A stretch of 64,000 nt of DNA from SCUB01 sp041918675 (GTDB taxonomy: Bacteria; Pseudomonadota; Alphaproteobacteria; Rhizobiales; Xanthobacteraceae), in assembly GCA_041918675.1 (NCBI GenBank), contig JAYRVF010000011.1:124001-188000 (forward strand), read 5' to 3'. The notes under the pieces were generated by a model. The model was not told the origin of the DNA, searched no databases, and saw nothing but the letters and a program-made list of their open reading frames with translations. Below, in pieces: positions 35,148 through 43,333 of the stretch (positions are counted from its first letter, which is position 1; each line of letters begins with the position of its first letter). The position numbers and the translations under genes are program-made.

Positions 35148-36398
35148 CTATCCGGTCATGCGCAGACGTGGAGGGCGCCTGGCCTCCAGCGATCGCAGGC
35201 GCGCTTCCTCGCGCGCGACATAGTCCCTGGTCAGCGGCACGGCGTCCTGTCGCTTGGCGATCTGAATCTGGAAAGTCATGAGCGATTGGGCGCGGAACGA
35301 CATTTCCGACGAGGCGAGATAAAAATCCCACATGCGCCGGAAGCGCTCGTCATGGATCGCCAGCACCTCCTCGCGCCGCGCGTGGAAGCGTTCGCGCCAG
35401 GCCTTCAGCGTCTCCGCGTAATGCAGCCGCAGAATTTCGACGTCGGTCACGAGCAGGCCCGCGCGCTCGATCGCCGGCAGCACTTCCGAGAGCGCCGGGA
35501 TGTAGCCGCCGGGGAAGATGTACTTCTGGATCCATGGGTTGGTCGCGCTCGGTCCTTCAGTGCGCCCGATCGAATGAAGCAGCATCACGCCGTTCTCGTC
35601 GAGCAGCTTGGCGCATTCGCGGAAGAACCGCGCGTAGTGATCGATGCCGACATGCTCGAACATGCCGACCGAGACGACGCGGTCGTAGCGGCCTTCCACG
35701 TCGCGATAATCGCGGAGCGCGAAATCGATCCTGGCGCGCGGGGCCCGCTCGCGCGCGCGGCTTGAGGCGAGGCGTAACTGTTCCTCCGAGAGCGTGATGC
35801 CGCTCACGCGCGCGCCGGCGATTTCGGCCAGATAGATCGCAAGCCCGCCCCAGCCGCAGCCGATGTCGAGCACAGACTGGTCCGGCGACACGAGCAGCTT
35901 GGCGGCGAGGTGCCGCTTCTTGGCAAGCTGGGCCTCGTCGAGCGACTGGCCGGGATGTTCGAAATAGGCGCAGCTATATTGCCGATCCGAATCCAGGAAC
36001 AGCGCGTAGAGACGGTCGTCGAGATCGTAATGATGCGCGACGTTGCGCCTCGCCCGTCCGCGTGGATTGAATTGGCGCAGGCGCCGCAGCAGGCGTCGCG
36101 TCGCGGCGTAGGGGAGAAACCAGGGCGAGGCGCCGGCTTGCGATTGGCTCATCACCGCGGAGAAGAGATCGGTCAGGTCGCCGCGTTCGAACACGACCTC
36201 GCCGTTCATATAGGCTTCGCCGAAGCGCAGTTCGGGATTGGTCAGGATGCGCCAGGGCGTCGATCGCTTGGTGAAGCGCATCGCCACCGGATTGCCGGTA
36301 CCGTCGCCGAGGATGATTTCGCGCCCGCCCGCGGTCTTCAGCGTCACCGCGCCGCGGCGAATGATTTTCGAAAATAGGAATTGCAGCAAACGTTCCAT
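35148..36398 (-). CDS. cfa: cyclopropane-fatty-acyl-phospholipid synthase family methyltransferase
   Basis: The 416-residue protein has an N-terminal lipid-binding region and a Rossmann methyltransferase domain. The SAM loop VLDIGCGWGGLAIYLAE is near residue 172, with SGITLSEEQ, SVGMFEHVG and IFPGGYIPAL after it. These are CFA synthase hallmarks; the enzyme methylenates unsaturated acyl chains of membrane lipids with SAM. Alphaproteobacteria often have two or three paralogues, so the exact substrate is uncertain. It is divergent from the cytochrome gene at 36710. Confidence 0.9.
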   Translation of the reverse strand: MERLLQFLFSKIIRRGAVTLKTAGGREIILGDGTGNPVAMRFTKRSTPWRILTNPELRFGEAYMNGEVVFERGDLTDLFSAVMSQSQAGASPWFLPYAATRRLLRRLRQFNPRGRARRNVAHHYDLDDRLYALFLDSDRQYSCAYFEHPGQSLDEAQLAKKRHLAAKLLVSPDQSVLDIGCGWGGLAIYLAEIAGARVSGITLSEEQLRLASSRARERAPRARIDFALRDYRDVEGRYDRVVSVGMFEHVGIDHYARFFRECAKLLDENGVMLLHSIGRTEGPSATNPWIQKYIFPGGYIPALSEVLPAIERAGLLVTDVEILRLHYAETLKAWRERFHARREEVLAIHDERFRRMWDFYLASSEMSFRAQSLMTFQIQIAKRQDAVPLTRDYVAREEARLRSLEARRPPRLRMTG

Positions 36399-36709
36399 GA
36401 GGCCAACACCTCCGTCGACTGCGGCGCCCGCCGGCTTCGGCCGCGCGCGTGAGAAAATTCCCCTCTCTTCCTGAGTGAGCCGATATCCTGATCCCGGCGA
36501 GGAGCGCGCGCAACACGTTTTTCCCGCAAGCCGGGCGTCCGCCGGCGCATCCGCGAGCGCCGATCGGGGGTGCGGGCGGACCCGACATGGTTAACGGCGA
36601 AGACGCGATGAATCGCGACTATCCCCTTCCATTTGCGGCATGATCTTGTAAGTCTTGCGTCCGGGACAGGGCGCGCCAATGACGCCGGGGCGCTCAAGCG
36701 GAGGAGACG
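36399..36709. other. 311-nt divergent intergenic region
   Basis: It lies between the outward-facing cfa-like and cytochrome genes and must hold both promoters. It contains no open frame worth calling. A GCATGATCTTGTAAG stretch near 36640 recalls the ends of Rhizobiales palindromic repeats, but the second arm is not present. Confidence 0.4.
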
Positions 36710-37405
36710 ATGGCGAGACTTTCGCAGGGTCTGGCGGTAATCGGTGCGTGGGCGCTTCTTGCCGCGCCCGCGTTCGCGCAGCAGAACCTCGAGGCGGGAA
36801 AGTCGGCGGCGCAGATTTTTTCCTCGACCTGTTCGGCCTGCCACAAGAGTTCGCGCGGCCTTCTGAAATCGGTTCCCGCGTCGTCGCTGAAATCGTTTCT
36901 GCGCCAGCATTACACCACGAGCACCGGCATGGCCGAGATGCTCGCCGTCTATGTCGCGTCGGGGCCCGGCGGGGAATCCCGCGCCGAGCCTTCGCCCTCG
37001 CCGCGCGGCAAGAAGGGCGGGGCTCGCGGCGACGCCGAGGACCAGGGCAGCGCGCCGGATGCGGATGGCGATGGCGCCGCGCGCGCCGCGGCGACGCCCA
37101 GTCGCGACGCGGACGCGCCGAAGGAATCCGCGCGCAAATCGAACGCGAAGGGAAAGAAGGGGCGCGAGGCGGAGACGGCCGAGAAGCCCGCTTCATCCGG
37201 TCAGGGCGGCAAACCCGCCGACGCGGCGACGTCCGGCGTGTCCGATCAAGCCAAGGTCGCGACCGCCGCCGGATCGGACAGCACCGGCGCGACGCGGACC
37301 GGGGCTTTCGCGGTCCCGGATGTTCCGCTGCCGCCGCCGGTGACCTCCTCGAAGGTCACCGTCTCGGCGATCCCGGCGCGCAAGACCGACACCAAATCCG
37401 AGTAA
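36710..37405 (+). CDS. secreted cytochrome c-like protein with long charged tail
   Basis: The 231-residue protein has a signal peptide (about 1-23, cleavage after AFA). It has a single haem motif CSACH at 41-45 in FSSTCSACHKSSRGLLKSVP, then FLRQHYTTSTGMAEMLAVYV, where Met could be the distal ligand. From about residue 84 onward the chain is Lys/Ala/Asp/Gly-rich and likely disordered, ending in a Pro-rich segment. The ATG at 36710 has GGAGGAG upstream. The haem domain is shorter than normal class I cytochromes. The electron partner is unknown. Confidence 0.8.
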   Translation: MARLSQGLAVIGAWALLAAPAFAQQNLEAGKSAAQIFSSTCSACHKSSRGLLKSVPASSLKSFLRQHYTTSTGMAEMLAVYVASGPGGESRAEPSPSPRGKKGGARGDAEDQGSAPDADGDGAARAAATPSRDADAPKESARKSNAKGKKGREAETAEKPASSGQGGKPADAATSGVSDQAKVATAAGSDSTGATRTGAFAVPDVPLPPPVTSSKVTVSAIPARKTDTKSE

Positions 37406-37498
37406 CGAGCCGGCCGATAGCCGGCCGACAGGCGAGCGGACGAGCGCTTGAACGACGCGCGCGTGGGCGCGCGGAGAGAGGGTTTGGTCGGCGCGGCG

Positions 37499-38089
37499 CT
37501 ATTCGGCCGCGCCTTCCTCCTCGTCGGTATGACGGGCCTCCGGCTCGAAGAACTCTTCGGCGGCTTCCAGCGCCTCCGCGGCCTCGTCATGCTGCGCGCG
37601 CTTGACGGTCACGTCCTCGCCGCGATTGATGCGCTCGGCTTCCTCGGCATTGCGCGCGACCGTCACGGTGATCGACACCTCGACCTCCGGATGAACGGCG
37701 ATGGCGACGGGATGGCGGCCGATGGTCTTGAGCGGCACGTCGAGCAGGATCTGGCCGCGATCGACGTTGATGTTTTCGTTCGCGAGAATTCCCACCAGAT
37801 CGCGGCTCGAGACCGAGCCGTAGAGCTGGCCCGTTTCGGAAGCCTGCCGCAGGACGATGATGTTGCGCCCGTCGATCTTCTCGGCGACCTTGGACGCCTC
37901 GCTCTTGGCCTGCAGGTTGCGCGCTTCGAGCTCGGCCTTCATCGTGTCGAACTTGACGCGGTTCTCCTTGGTCGCGCGCAGGGCCTTGCCGCGCGGCAAC
38001 AGAAAGTTGCGCGCGAAGCCTTCCTTGACGCGGACGATCTCGCCCATCTGCCCGAGCTTGGCGACGCGTTCGAGAAGAATGACTTCCAT
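37499..38089 (-). CDS. rplI: 50S ribosomal protein L9
   Basis: The 196-residue protein begins MEVILLERVAKLGQMGEIVR with VKEGFARNFLLPRGKAL, the L9 signature that binds 23S rRNA. A long connecting helix and C-terminal domain follow. The acidic C-terminal extension (EAAEALEAAEEFFEPEARHT) is typical for alphaproteobacteria. It is the last gene of the rpsF-rpsR-DUF2232-rplI operon. Confidence 0.96.
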   Translation of the reverse strand: MEVILLERVAKLGQMGEIVRVKEGFARNFLLPRGKALRATKENRVKFDTMKAELEARNLQAKSEASKVAEKIDGRNIIVLRQASETGQLYGSVSSRDLVGILANENINVDRGQILLDVPLKTIGRHPVAIAVHPEVEVSITVTVARNAEEAERINRGEDVTVKRAQHDEAAEALEAAEEFFEPEARHTDEEEGAAE

Positions 38090-38122
38090 GGATAATCTCC
38101 GTTGAGTGCGAATGATGTCGAT

Positions 38123-39067
38123 TTACGTGGGACGGGAAGGCGGCGGGAAACGTCTGGCGAAACTGGCGCGCAGAGCGAACAGCGCGTCGGCGATCCCGAC
38201 GAGGGCGAGGATCAGCAACGGCCAGCCGAACACCAGCACCGCCGCGTAGATCGTGCCGAGAATGAATCCGCGTCCGCTGACCGGCCGCGTCACGGTGTGA
38301 AGAAGGCCGAGCCCGGCCAGGCCATAGGCCACGACAAGCGCGGCGCTCGCCGCCTGCGCGATCATGCCGAGGAGGCCGCCGACCAGCGACAGGCCCGCGA
38401 CGGCCGCGAGCACCGCCAGGGTCGGCCGGGGATAGGAGATATCGGCGAACACCGGCCACGGTCGGCGAAGACGGTCGCCGCCGCGCGTGATGCGGGCCGC
38501 GAGCCAGAGATTGCCGACCAGGGTCGCCATGGCGACGACGGAGGCGGCCGCGGGCGCGGTCTGAATGAGGAAGTCGACGAGCGTCATGCCGTCGTCCTGC
38601 GCGGGCGCCCTTCCGACGACGCGCGTCAGGCCCTCGCGCAGCGCGCTTTTGATCGCGGCCTCATCGGTGCCGAGCGTGAGCAGTCCGGCCGTGCCGATGA
38701 CGACGGCGCAGGCGGCGATCCACAGCACGATCTTGCCGACCGGATACCATTCGAGCTTCGTCGGATCGGGGTCGGCCTCGGCCGGCCGCGCCAGGAGCGC
38801 CAGATGACCGCTCCACCATGCCGGCACGCCGATGGCGATCATGAAGCCGACGAAATAGGGCCAGCCGAAATAAAGCGCGATGGCCAGGCCCGCGAGCGTC
38901 GCGCCCATCAGCGCGCTCATCGAGCCCCAGCCGAGCGCGACCACCATCAGCGGCAGCGGAGATAGATAGAACAGGAACAGCGCCGTCGGCGCGCCGGCGG
39001 AGACGGCGGCGAACATCAGCGCCGACGCCGCGCCGCCGATCAACGGAATGAGTAAAGCCCATGCCAT
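38123..39067 (-). CDS. DUF2232 multispanning membrane protein
   Basis: The 314-residue protein has about eight membrane helices and no soluble domain. It lies between rpsR and rplI, where alphaproteobacteria keep a DUF2232 (YybS-like) gene, and its pattern (LPLMVVALGWGSMSALMGA, GWPYFVGFMIAIGVPAWW) fits that family. The function is unknown. The helical ECF-like arrangement is only a guess. It is co-transcribed with ribosomal protein genes. Confidence 0.82.
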   Translation of the reverse strand: MAWALLIPLIGGAASALMFAAVSAGAPTALFLFYLSPLPLMVVALGWGSMSALMGATLAGLAIALYFGWPYFVGFMIAIGVPAWWSGHLALLARPAEADPDPTKLEWYPVGKIVLWIAACAVVIGTAGLLTLGTDEAAIKSALREGLTRVVGRAPAQDDGMTLVDFLIQTAPAAASVVAMATLVGNLWLAARITRGGDRLRRPWPVFADISYPRPTLAVLAAVAGLSLVGGLLGMIAQAASAALVVAYGLAGLGLLHTVTRPVSGRGFILGTIYAAVLVFGWPLLILALVGIADALFALRASFARRFPPPSRPT

Positions 39068-39205
39068 CAGCTGTCCCGCTCCTTTCGAGCGGTTAGGGAC
39101 AGGTCATGCCCGCCCCAACCATCGAACGCCGGTGTCCCGGCATTCTCCCATGAAGTCTTCCAAGGCCGCTTCCCGCGGGAAGGGCCAGGCCGCCGGCGAA
39201 TACCG

Positions 39206-39451
39206 TCAGCGAATGACGTAAGGCAGCAGCCCGAGGAAGCGCGCGCGCTTGATCGCTTGCGCCAGCTCGCGCTGCTTCTTGGCCGACACCGCGGTGATGC
39301 GGCTCGGCACGATCTTGCCGCGCTCGGAGATGTAGCGCTGCAACAGGCGGATGTCCTTGTAGTCGATCTTCGGCGCGTTGGTGCCGGTGAACGGGCACGA
39401 CTTGCGGCGGCGGAAGAACGGACGGCGCGCGGCGTTGGGGGCCATGGACAT
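39206..39451 (-). CDS. rpsR: 30S ribosomal protein S18
   Basis: The 81-residue protein carries the S18 core KIDYKDIRLLQRYISERGKI and PSRITAVSAKKQRELAQAIK, ending RARFLGLLPYVIR. It binds S6 in the 30S platform. The ATG at 39451 is preceded by GGAG; a second ATG two codons in is possible. Only 5 nt separate it from rpsF. Confidence 0.96.
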   Translation of the reverse strand: MSMAPNAARRPFFRRRKSCPFTGTNAPKIDYKDIRLLQRYISERGKIVPSRITAVSAKKQRELAQAIKRARFLGLLPYVIR

Positions 39452-39456
39452 GTGTC

Positions 39457-39885
39457 TTACTCCGCTCTCTCGGCGTCGGATTCCTCGTCGCGACCACGAC
39501 CGCCGTCGCGATCGCGGCGACCGCGCGGCCGATCGTCACGGTCGCCACGACGCTCGTCGCGGTCGACCTTGCGCAGCATCGCCGACGGTCCGGTCTCCAG
39601 CTCGTCGACGCGGATCGTGAGATAGCGCACGACGTCCTCGTTGATGCGCTCCTGCCGTTCGACCTCGGCGATCGCCGCCGGCGGCGCGTTGAGGTTGAAC
39701 AGAACGAAATGCGCCTTGCGGTTCTTGGCGATACGGTAGGTCAGCGAGCGGACGCCCCAATTCTCGACCTTCTCGACGGCGCCACCCATCCGTTCGATGA
39801 CGCCCTTGAGTTGCGTGGTGAGTTCGTCGACTTGCTGGGCGCTCGCGTCCTGACGCGCCAAAAAGACATGCTCGTAAAGCGGCAT
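39457..39885 (-). CDS. rpsF: 30S ribosomal protein S6
   Basis: The 142-residue protein starts MPLYEHVFLARQDASAQQVD and has GVRSLTYRIAKNRKAHFVLF, the S6 core that pairs with S18. The C-terminal ~35 residues are an Arg/Asp-rich tail (RRDRDGGRGRDEE), longer than in E. coli but usual for alphaproteobacteria. It opens the operon. In other phyla an S6:S18-binding leader RNA regulates this operon; I could not identify one here. Confidence 0.96.
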   Translation of the reverse strand: MPLYEHVFLARQDASAQQVDELTTQLKGVIERMGGAVEKVENWGVRSLTYRIAKNRKAHFVLFNLNAPPAAIAEVERQERINEDVVRYLTIRVDELETGPSAMLRKVDRDERRGDRDDRPRGRRDRDGGRGRDEESDAERAE

Positions 39886-40163
39886 GAATGATCCTTTCCA
39901 ATCAATCGACGCGGACCCCGGCGGCAAGCCCCTCGAACCCTTCGGGAAAGGCTCGAATGACGAAGGCGGAAACACGGGACGACGGACCGATCGGTCCTGC
40001 CTGCGCGGTTCGGGTTGGTTCCTTGTTGAAAGGCCCCGGCCGCGACGGCCGTCCGTTCAGCTCCCGGCCGGGATCAGCGGATGGCGCTTTATAGGGAATT
40101 TCCGCGCCTTGGCAAGGGCGGTGGGCGCATCGGCGCGGCAAGGTCCGCAAGGCGCCGGGCGCG

Positions 40164-40409
40164 CTATTTTCCGTTCGCCCCGGCGGCCCGCGCAAGCCGC
40201 TTGACCACATCGGAGAGCTTGACGGCAAGGTCCGCCCCCTCGCGGAGCTGGGCTTCGAGTTGGGGCGTCTGGAAATCTGGATTGGCGCGCATCAGGCCCA
40301 TCAGCTCGATGAGCTGTTGCAGGTTGGTGACGGCCAGCTTGTGGCGGAAGGCCGGATCGGCATGCGCCCGGGCCAGGTCGTCGTCGCTCGCAATGGCAAA
40401 ACGCGGCAC
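40164..40409 (-). CDS. hypothetical 81-residue protein
   Basis: The start is the GTG at 40409, decided by AAGGAG six bases upstream; a longer frame to an ATG at 40478 lacks such a site. The product (VPRFAIASDDDLARAHADPA, FRHKLAVTNLQQLIELMGLM) is a small alpha-helical cytoplasmic protein without motifs I know. Similar short proteins occur in Rhizobiales between rpsF and fabD, from memory. It is divergent from fabD. Confidence 0.6.
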   Translation of the reverse strand: MPRFAIASDDDLARAHADPAFRHKLAVTNLQQLIELMGLMRANPDFQTPQLEAQLREGADLAVKLSDVVKRLARAAGANGK

Positions 40410-40668
40410 GCCGGTCTCCTTCGAGCGCGGGACGCGGAAACGGCAAGGAGCGCCAATCTCCACAAAATCATAAATCAAATCAAAGTCTTATTGCATATTT
40501 CGCGGAATTCCAGCTTTCTTTCGAGGATCGACCCCGCGATCCTAGCCCGGATATGCTTGTCGACTGGTTACCGGCGGCGGCGGCCGGCCGGCCAAGCTTG
40601 ACATCGGCGGGGGCGCGGCCGATGAAGCCGAAAATCCCCTCGATCGCACCTCACCCCGGATTTCATTC

Positions 40669-41613
40669 ATGACACTGGCGTTGGTTTTCCCCGGACAGGG
40701 ATCGCAGGCGGTCGGCATGGGCAAGGAGCTCGCCGACCAGTTCGCCGCGGCCCGCGCGGTTTTCGAGGAGGTCGATGGCGCGCTCGGGGAGAAGCTGACC
40801 GATGTGATCTGGGCGGGGCCGGCCGAGACCCTGACGCTGACGGAAAACGCGCAGCCGGCGCTGATGGCGGTGTCGCTGGCGACGCTGCGGGTGCTGGAGG
40901 CGGAGGCCGGGCTGTCGGTGGCGCGCGATGCGGCGTTCGTCGCGGGTCATTCGCTCGGGGAATATTCGGCGCTGGCCGCCGCCGGCGCGCTGAGCGTCAG
41001 CGATACGGCGCGCCTGTTGCGCGTTCGCGGCCGGGCGATGCAGAAGGCTGTGCCCGTCGGCGTCGGCGCGATGGCCGCGCTGCTGGGGCTTGATTACGAC
41101 GCCGCGGTCGCCGTCGCGCGCGAGGCCGCGCAAGGCGAGGTCTGCGAGGCGGCCAATGACAATGGCGGCGGGCAGGTCGTCGTGTCGGGAAACAAGGCGG
41201 CCGTCGAGCGCGCGGTCGAGATCGCCAAGGGCAAGGGCGCCAAGCGCGCGATGCTGCTGCCCGTATCGGCGCCCTTCCATTGCCGGCTGATGTCGCCCGC
41301 GGCCGACGTGATGGCCGAGGCGCTCGCGGGCGTGGCGATCGCCGCGCCGGCGGTGCCGCTGGTGGCCAATGTGCTGGCCGCAGCGATTTCCGATCCGGAC
41401 GAGATCCGCCGCCGCCTCGTCGAGCAGGTGACCGGCACGGTGCGCTGGCGCGAATCCGTCGCCTATATGGCCGGCGCGGGCGTCGATCGCTTTGTCGAGA
41501 TCGGGGCGGGCAAGGTATTGTCGGGGCTGGTCAAGCGCATCGCGGAGGGCGCGACAGGCACCTCGATCGGAAGTCCGAGGGATATCGAGGCATTCAAGAC
41601 CTCGGTTGCCTGA
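40669..41613 (+). CDS. fabD: malonyl-CoA:ACP transacylase
   Basis: The 314-residue enzyme loads malonyl groups onto ACP for fatty acid synthesis. FPGQGSQAVGMG opens the protein. The nucleophile Ser95 is in GHSLGEYSALAAAG, and PVSAPFHCRLM supplies the catalytic His near 204. It is first in the fabD-fabG-acpP-fabF cluster. The start ATG at 40669 lacks an obvious ribosome-binding site, which is odd for an essential gene. Confidence 0.96.
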   Translation: MTLALVFPGQGSQAVGMGKELADQFAAARAVFEEVDGALGEKLTDVIWAGPAETLTLTENAQPALMAVSLATLRVLEAEAGLSVARDAAFVAGHSLGEYSALAAAGALSVSDTARLLRVRGRAMQKAVPVGVGAMAALLGLDYDAAVAVAREAAQGEVCEAANDNGGGQVVVSGNKAAVERAVEIAKGKGAKRAMLLPVSAPFHCRLMSPAADVMAEALAGVAIAAPAVPLVANVLAAAISDPDEIRRRLVEQVTGTVRWRESVAYMAGAGVDRFVEIGAGKVLSGLVKRIAEGATGTSIGSPRDIEAFKTSVA

Positions 41614-41707
41614 GGCGGCGCGCCGGGACGCGCGGGCCGGCGGTTTATCAAACAAGTTCTCGAATGAGTTCTTCACGCAAGCTGGTTCCCCGAGGGAGAC
41701 CCATCCG

Positions 41708-42445
41708 ATGTTCGATCTGACAGGCAAGACCGCGCTCGTGACCGGCGCGACGGGCGGCATCGGCGGCGCGATCGCGCGGGCGCTGCATGGCCGGGGGGCG
41801 AGCGTGGCGATCTCCGGCACGCGGCGCGAGGCGCTCGACAAGCTCGCCGGCGAGCTCGGCGCGCGCGTTCACGTTCTTCCCTGCGATCTCGCCGACGCGA
41901 GCGAGGTCGAGAAGCTGGTGCCGGCGGCCGACGCCGCCATGGGACAGCTCGACATTCTCGTCTGCAACGCCGGCATCACGCGCGACAATCTGTTCGTGCA
42001 GCTGCGCGACGAGGAGTGGGACCAGGTCCTCAACGTCAATCTCACCGCCACATTCCGTCTCGCCCGCGCGGCCACCAAGCTGATGATGCGCAAGCGCTTC
42101 GGCCGCCTGATCGGCATCACCTCGGTCGTCGGCGTCACCGGCAATCCGGGTCAGGGCAATTATTGCGCGGCCAAGGCCGGTATGATTGGCATGTTCAAGT
42201 CGATCGCGCAGGAATACGCGCGCCGCAATGTCACCGCCAACTGCATCGCGCCGGGCTTCATCGCGACCCCAATGACCGACGCCCTCAACGAAAAGCAGCG
42301 TGAGGTGATCCTGACGCGCGTGCCGTCCGGCCGCCTCGGAACGATCGAGGACGTGGCGGCGGCCGCTGTTTATCTGGCGTCCAACGAAGCGGCCTATGTG
42401 ACCGGCCAGACGCTTCATGTGAACGGCGGAATGGCAATGATTTGA
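41708..42445 (+). CDS. fabG: 3-oxoacyl-ACP reductase FabG
   Basis: The 245-residue SDR reduces 3-oxoacyl-ACP with NADPH. It has TGATGGIGG at 12-20, NAGITRDNLF near 87, Ser139, and the Tyr152-x3-Lys156 pair in NYCAAKAG. GRLGTIEDVAAAAVYLAS and the C-terminal GQTLHVNGGMAMI are FabG-specific. GAGGGAG precedes the ATG. It sits 94 nt after fabD and 285 nt before acpP. Confidence 0.96.
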   Translation: MFDLTGKTALVTGATGGIGGAIARALHGRGASVAISGTRREALDKLAGELGARVHVLPCDLADASEVEKLVPAADAAMGQLDILVCNAGITRDNLFVQLRDEEWDQVLNVNLTATFRLARAATKLMMRKRFGRLIGITSVVGVTGNPGQGNYCAAKAGMIGMFKSIAQEYARRNVTANCIAPGFIATPMTDALNEKQREVILTRVPSGRLGTIEDVAAAAVYLASNEAAYVTGQTLHVNGGMAMI

Positions 42446-42730
42446 TGGACATAGCCGAAACTCGCGGCGGGCGGACGCGGCGGGAAGCGCGCTGGCCAAG
42501 GCAATTCAAGTATGCTAACCGGTCTGCGACCGGGCACGGGAGGCGAGTGGGCGGCTGGGCGTCCTGATCTTTTCCGGTTCGAGATTTGCCAGCTTTTCGT
42601 CAGCGCGCGGTCGACGCGTCGGTTCATTGCGGTCGGCGCGGACGGCGAGGGTGACGGCATCGGCTGCCGGTTGACATAACAGGTTGACTCAGATCGTTGG
42701 CGGTCGGGTCGAAAAAAGCGGGGTTCATCC

Positions 42731-42970
42731 ATGAGTGACATTAGCGAGCGCGTGAAGAAGATTGTTGTCGAGCATCTCGGCGTGGACGCGGACAAGGTGA
42801 CCGAGGCCGCGAGCTTCATCGACGATCTGGGGGCCGACAGCCTCGACACGGTCGAGCTCGTGATGGCATTCGAAGAAGAGTTCGGGTGCGAGATTCCCGA
42901 CGACGCCGCCGAGACCATCTTGACGGTCGGCGACGCGGTCAAATTCCTCGAAAAGAACGCCAAGAGCTGA
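42731..42970 (+). CDS. acpP: acyl carrier protein
   Basis: The 79-residue housekeeping ACP has Ser37 in DLGADSLDTVELVMAFEEEF as the phosphopantetheine site. It is acidic and of standard length. It carries growing acyl chains for all Fab enzymes. A 285-nt leader with a TTGACA hexamer at 42671 probably holds its own promoter, and an intrinsic terminator follows 26 nt after the stop. That fits the independent, high-level expression known for acpP. Confidence 0.97.
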   Translation: MSDISERVKKIVVEHLGVDADKVTEAASFIDDLGADSLDTVELVMAFEEEFGCEIPDDAAETILTVGDAVKFLEKNAKS

Positions 42971-42995
42971 TTGGCATCGACCGGACCTCGCGGGG

Positions 42996-43036
42996 CCGGG
43001 CCGCGCCACGCGGAATGCGGGCGGCCCGGTTTCTTT
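42996..43036 (+). terminator. intrinsic terminator after acpP
   Basis: CCGGGCCGC and GCGGCCCGG pair as a 9-bp GC stem with a 16-nt loop, followed by TTTCTTT. It begins 26 nt past the acpP stop, so fabF must be reached by read-through or from a new promoter. Confidence 0.75.
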
Positions 43037-43088
43037 GTGTCGGTGACACGGGGGGCCGCGCCAGCGGCAAGCGCGAGGATCGCGCGCA

Positions 43089-43319
43089 ATGACCGATCAA
43101 GATGCATTCGCTCCGCGAACCGCGCCGGATGGCGCGCGGCGGGTCGGCGCGCCGACCCGCTCGCATCGACCGGGCGGATCGACCGGAACCGGTCGCGGCC
43201 GTACGCCCGACACCGAAATTCCCGGTTTGGCTGCGATGATGCCCGATGCGATGATGAGGGATGAAATGGCGCGACGCGCGATGAAGCGCGGACCGGCCGC
43301 GCCGATCCAGGAAAGGTGA
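43089..43319 (+). CDS. possible 76-residue protein between acpP and fabF
   Basis: An ATG at 43089 opens a 76-codon frame ending 14 nt before the fabF start. The product is Arg/Gly/Pro-rich at first and Met/Ala/Arg-rich at the end (MMPDAMMRDEMARRAMKRGP). I know no such family, and most relatives have fabF directly after acpP. It fills the gap between the terminator and fabF neatly, which is its main support. A weak GAGG lies upstream. Confidence 0.35.
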   Translation: MTDQDAFAPRTAPDGARRVGAPTRSHRPGGSTGTGRGRTPDTEIPGLAAMMPDAMMRDEMARRAMKRGPAAPIQER

Positions 43320-43333
43320 CTGGAGTTCGAAAG

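Noticed and set aside
39886..40163. S6:S18 leader RNA upstream of rpsF
   Set aside because: No conserved bulged stem with the expected protein-binding motif was identified by eye.
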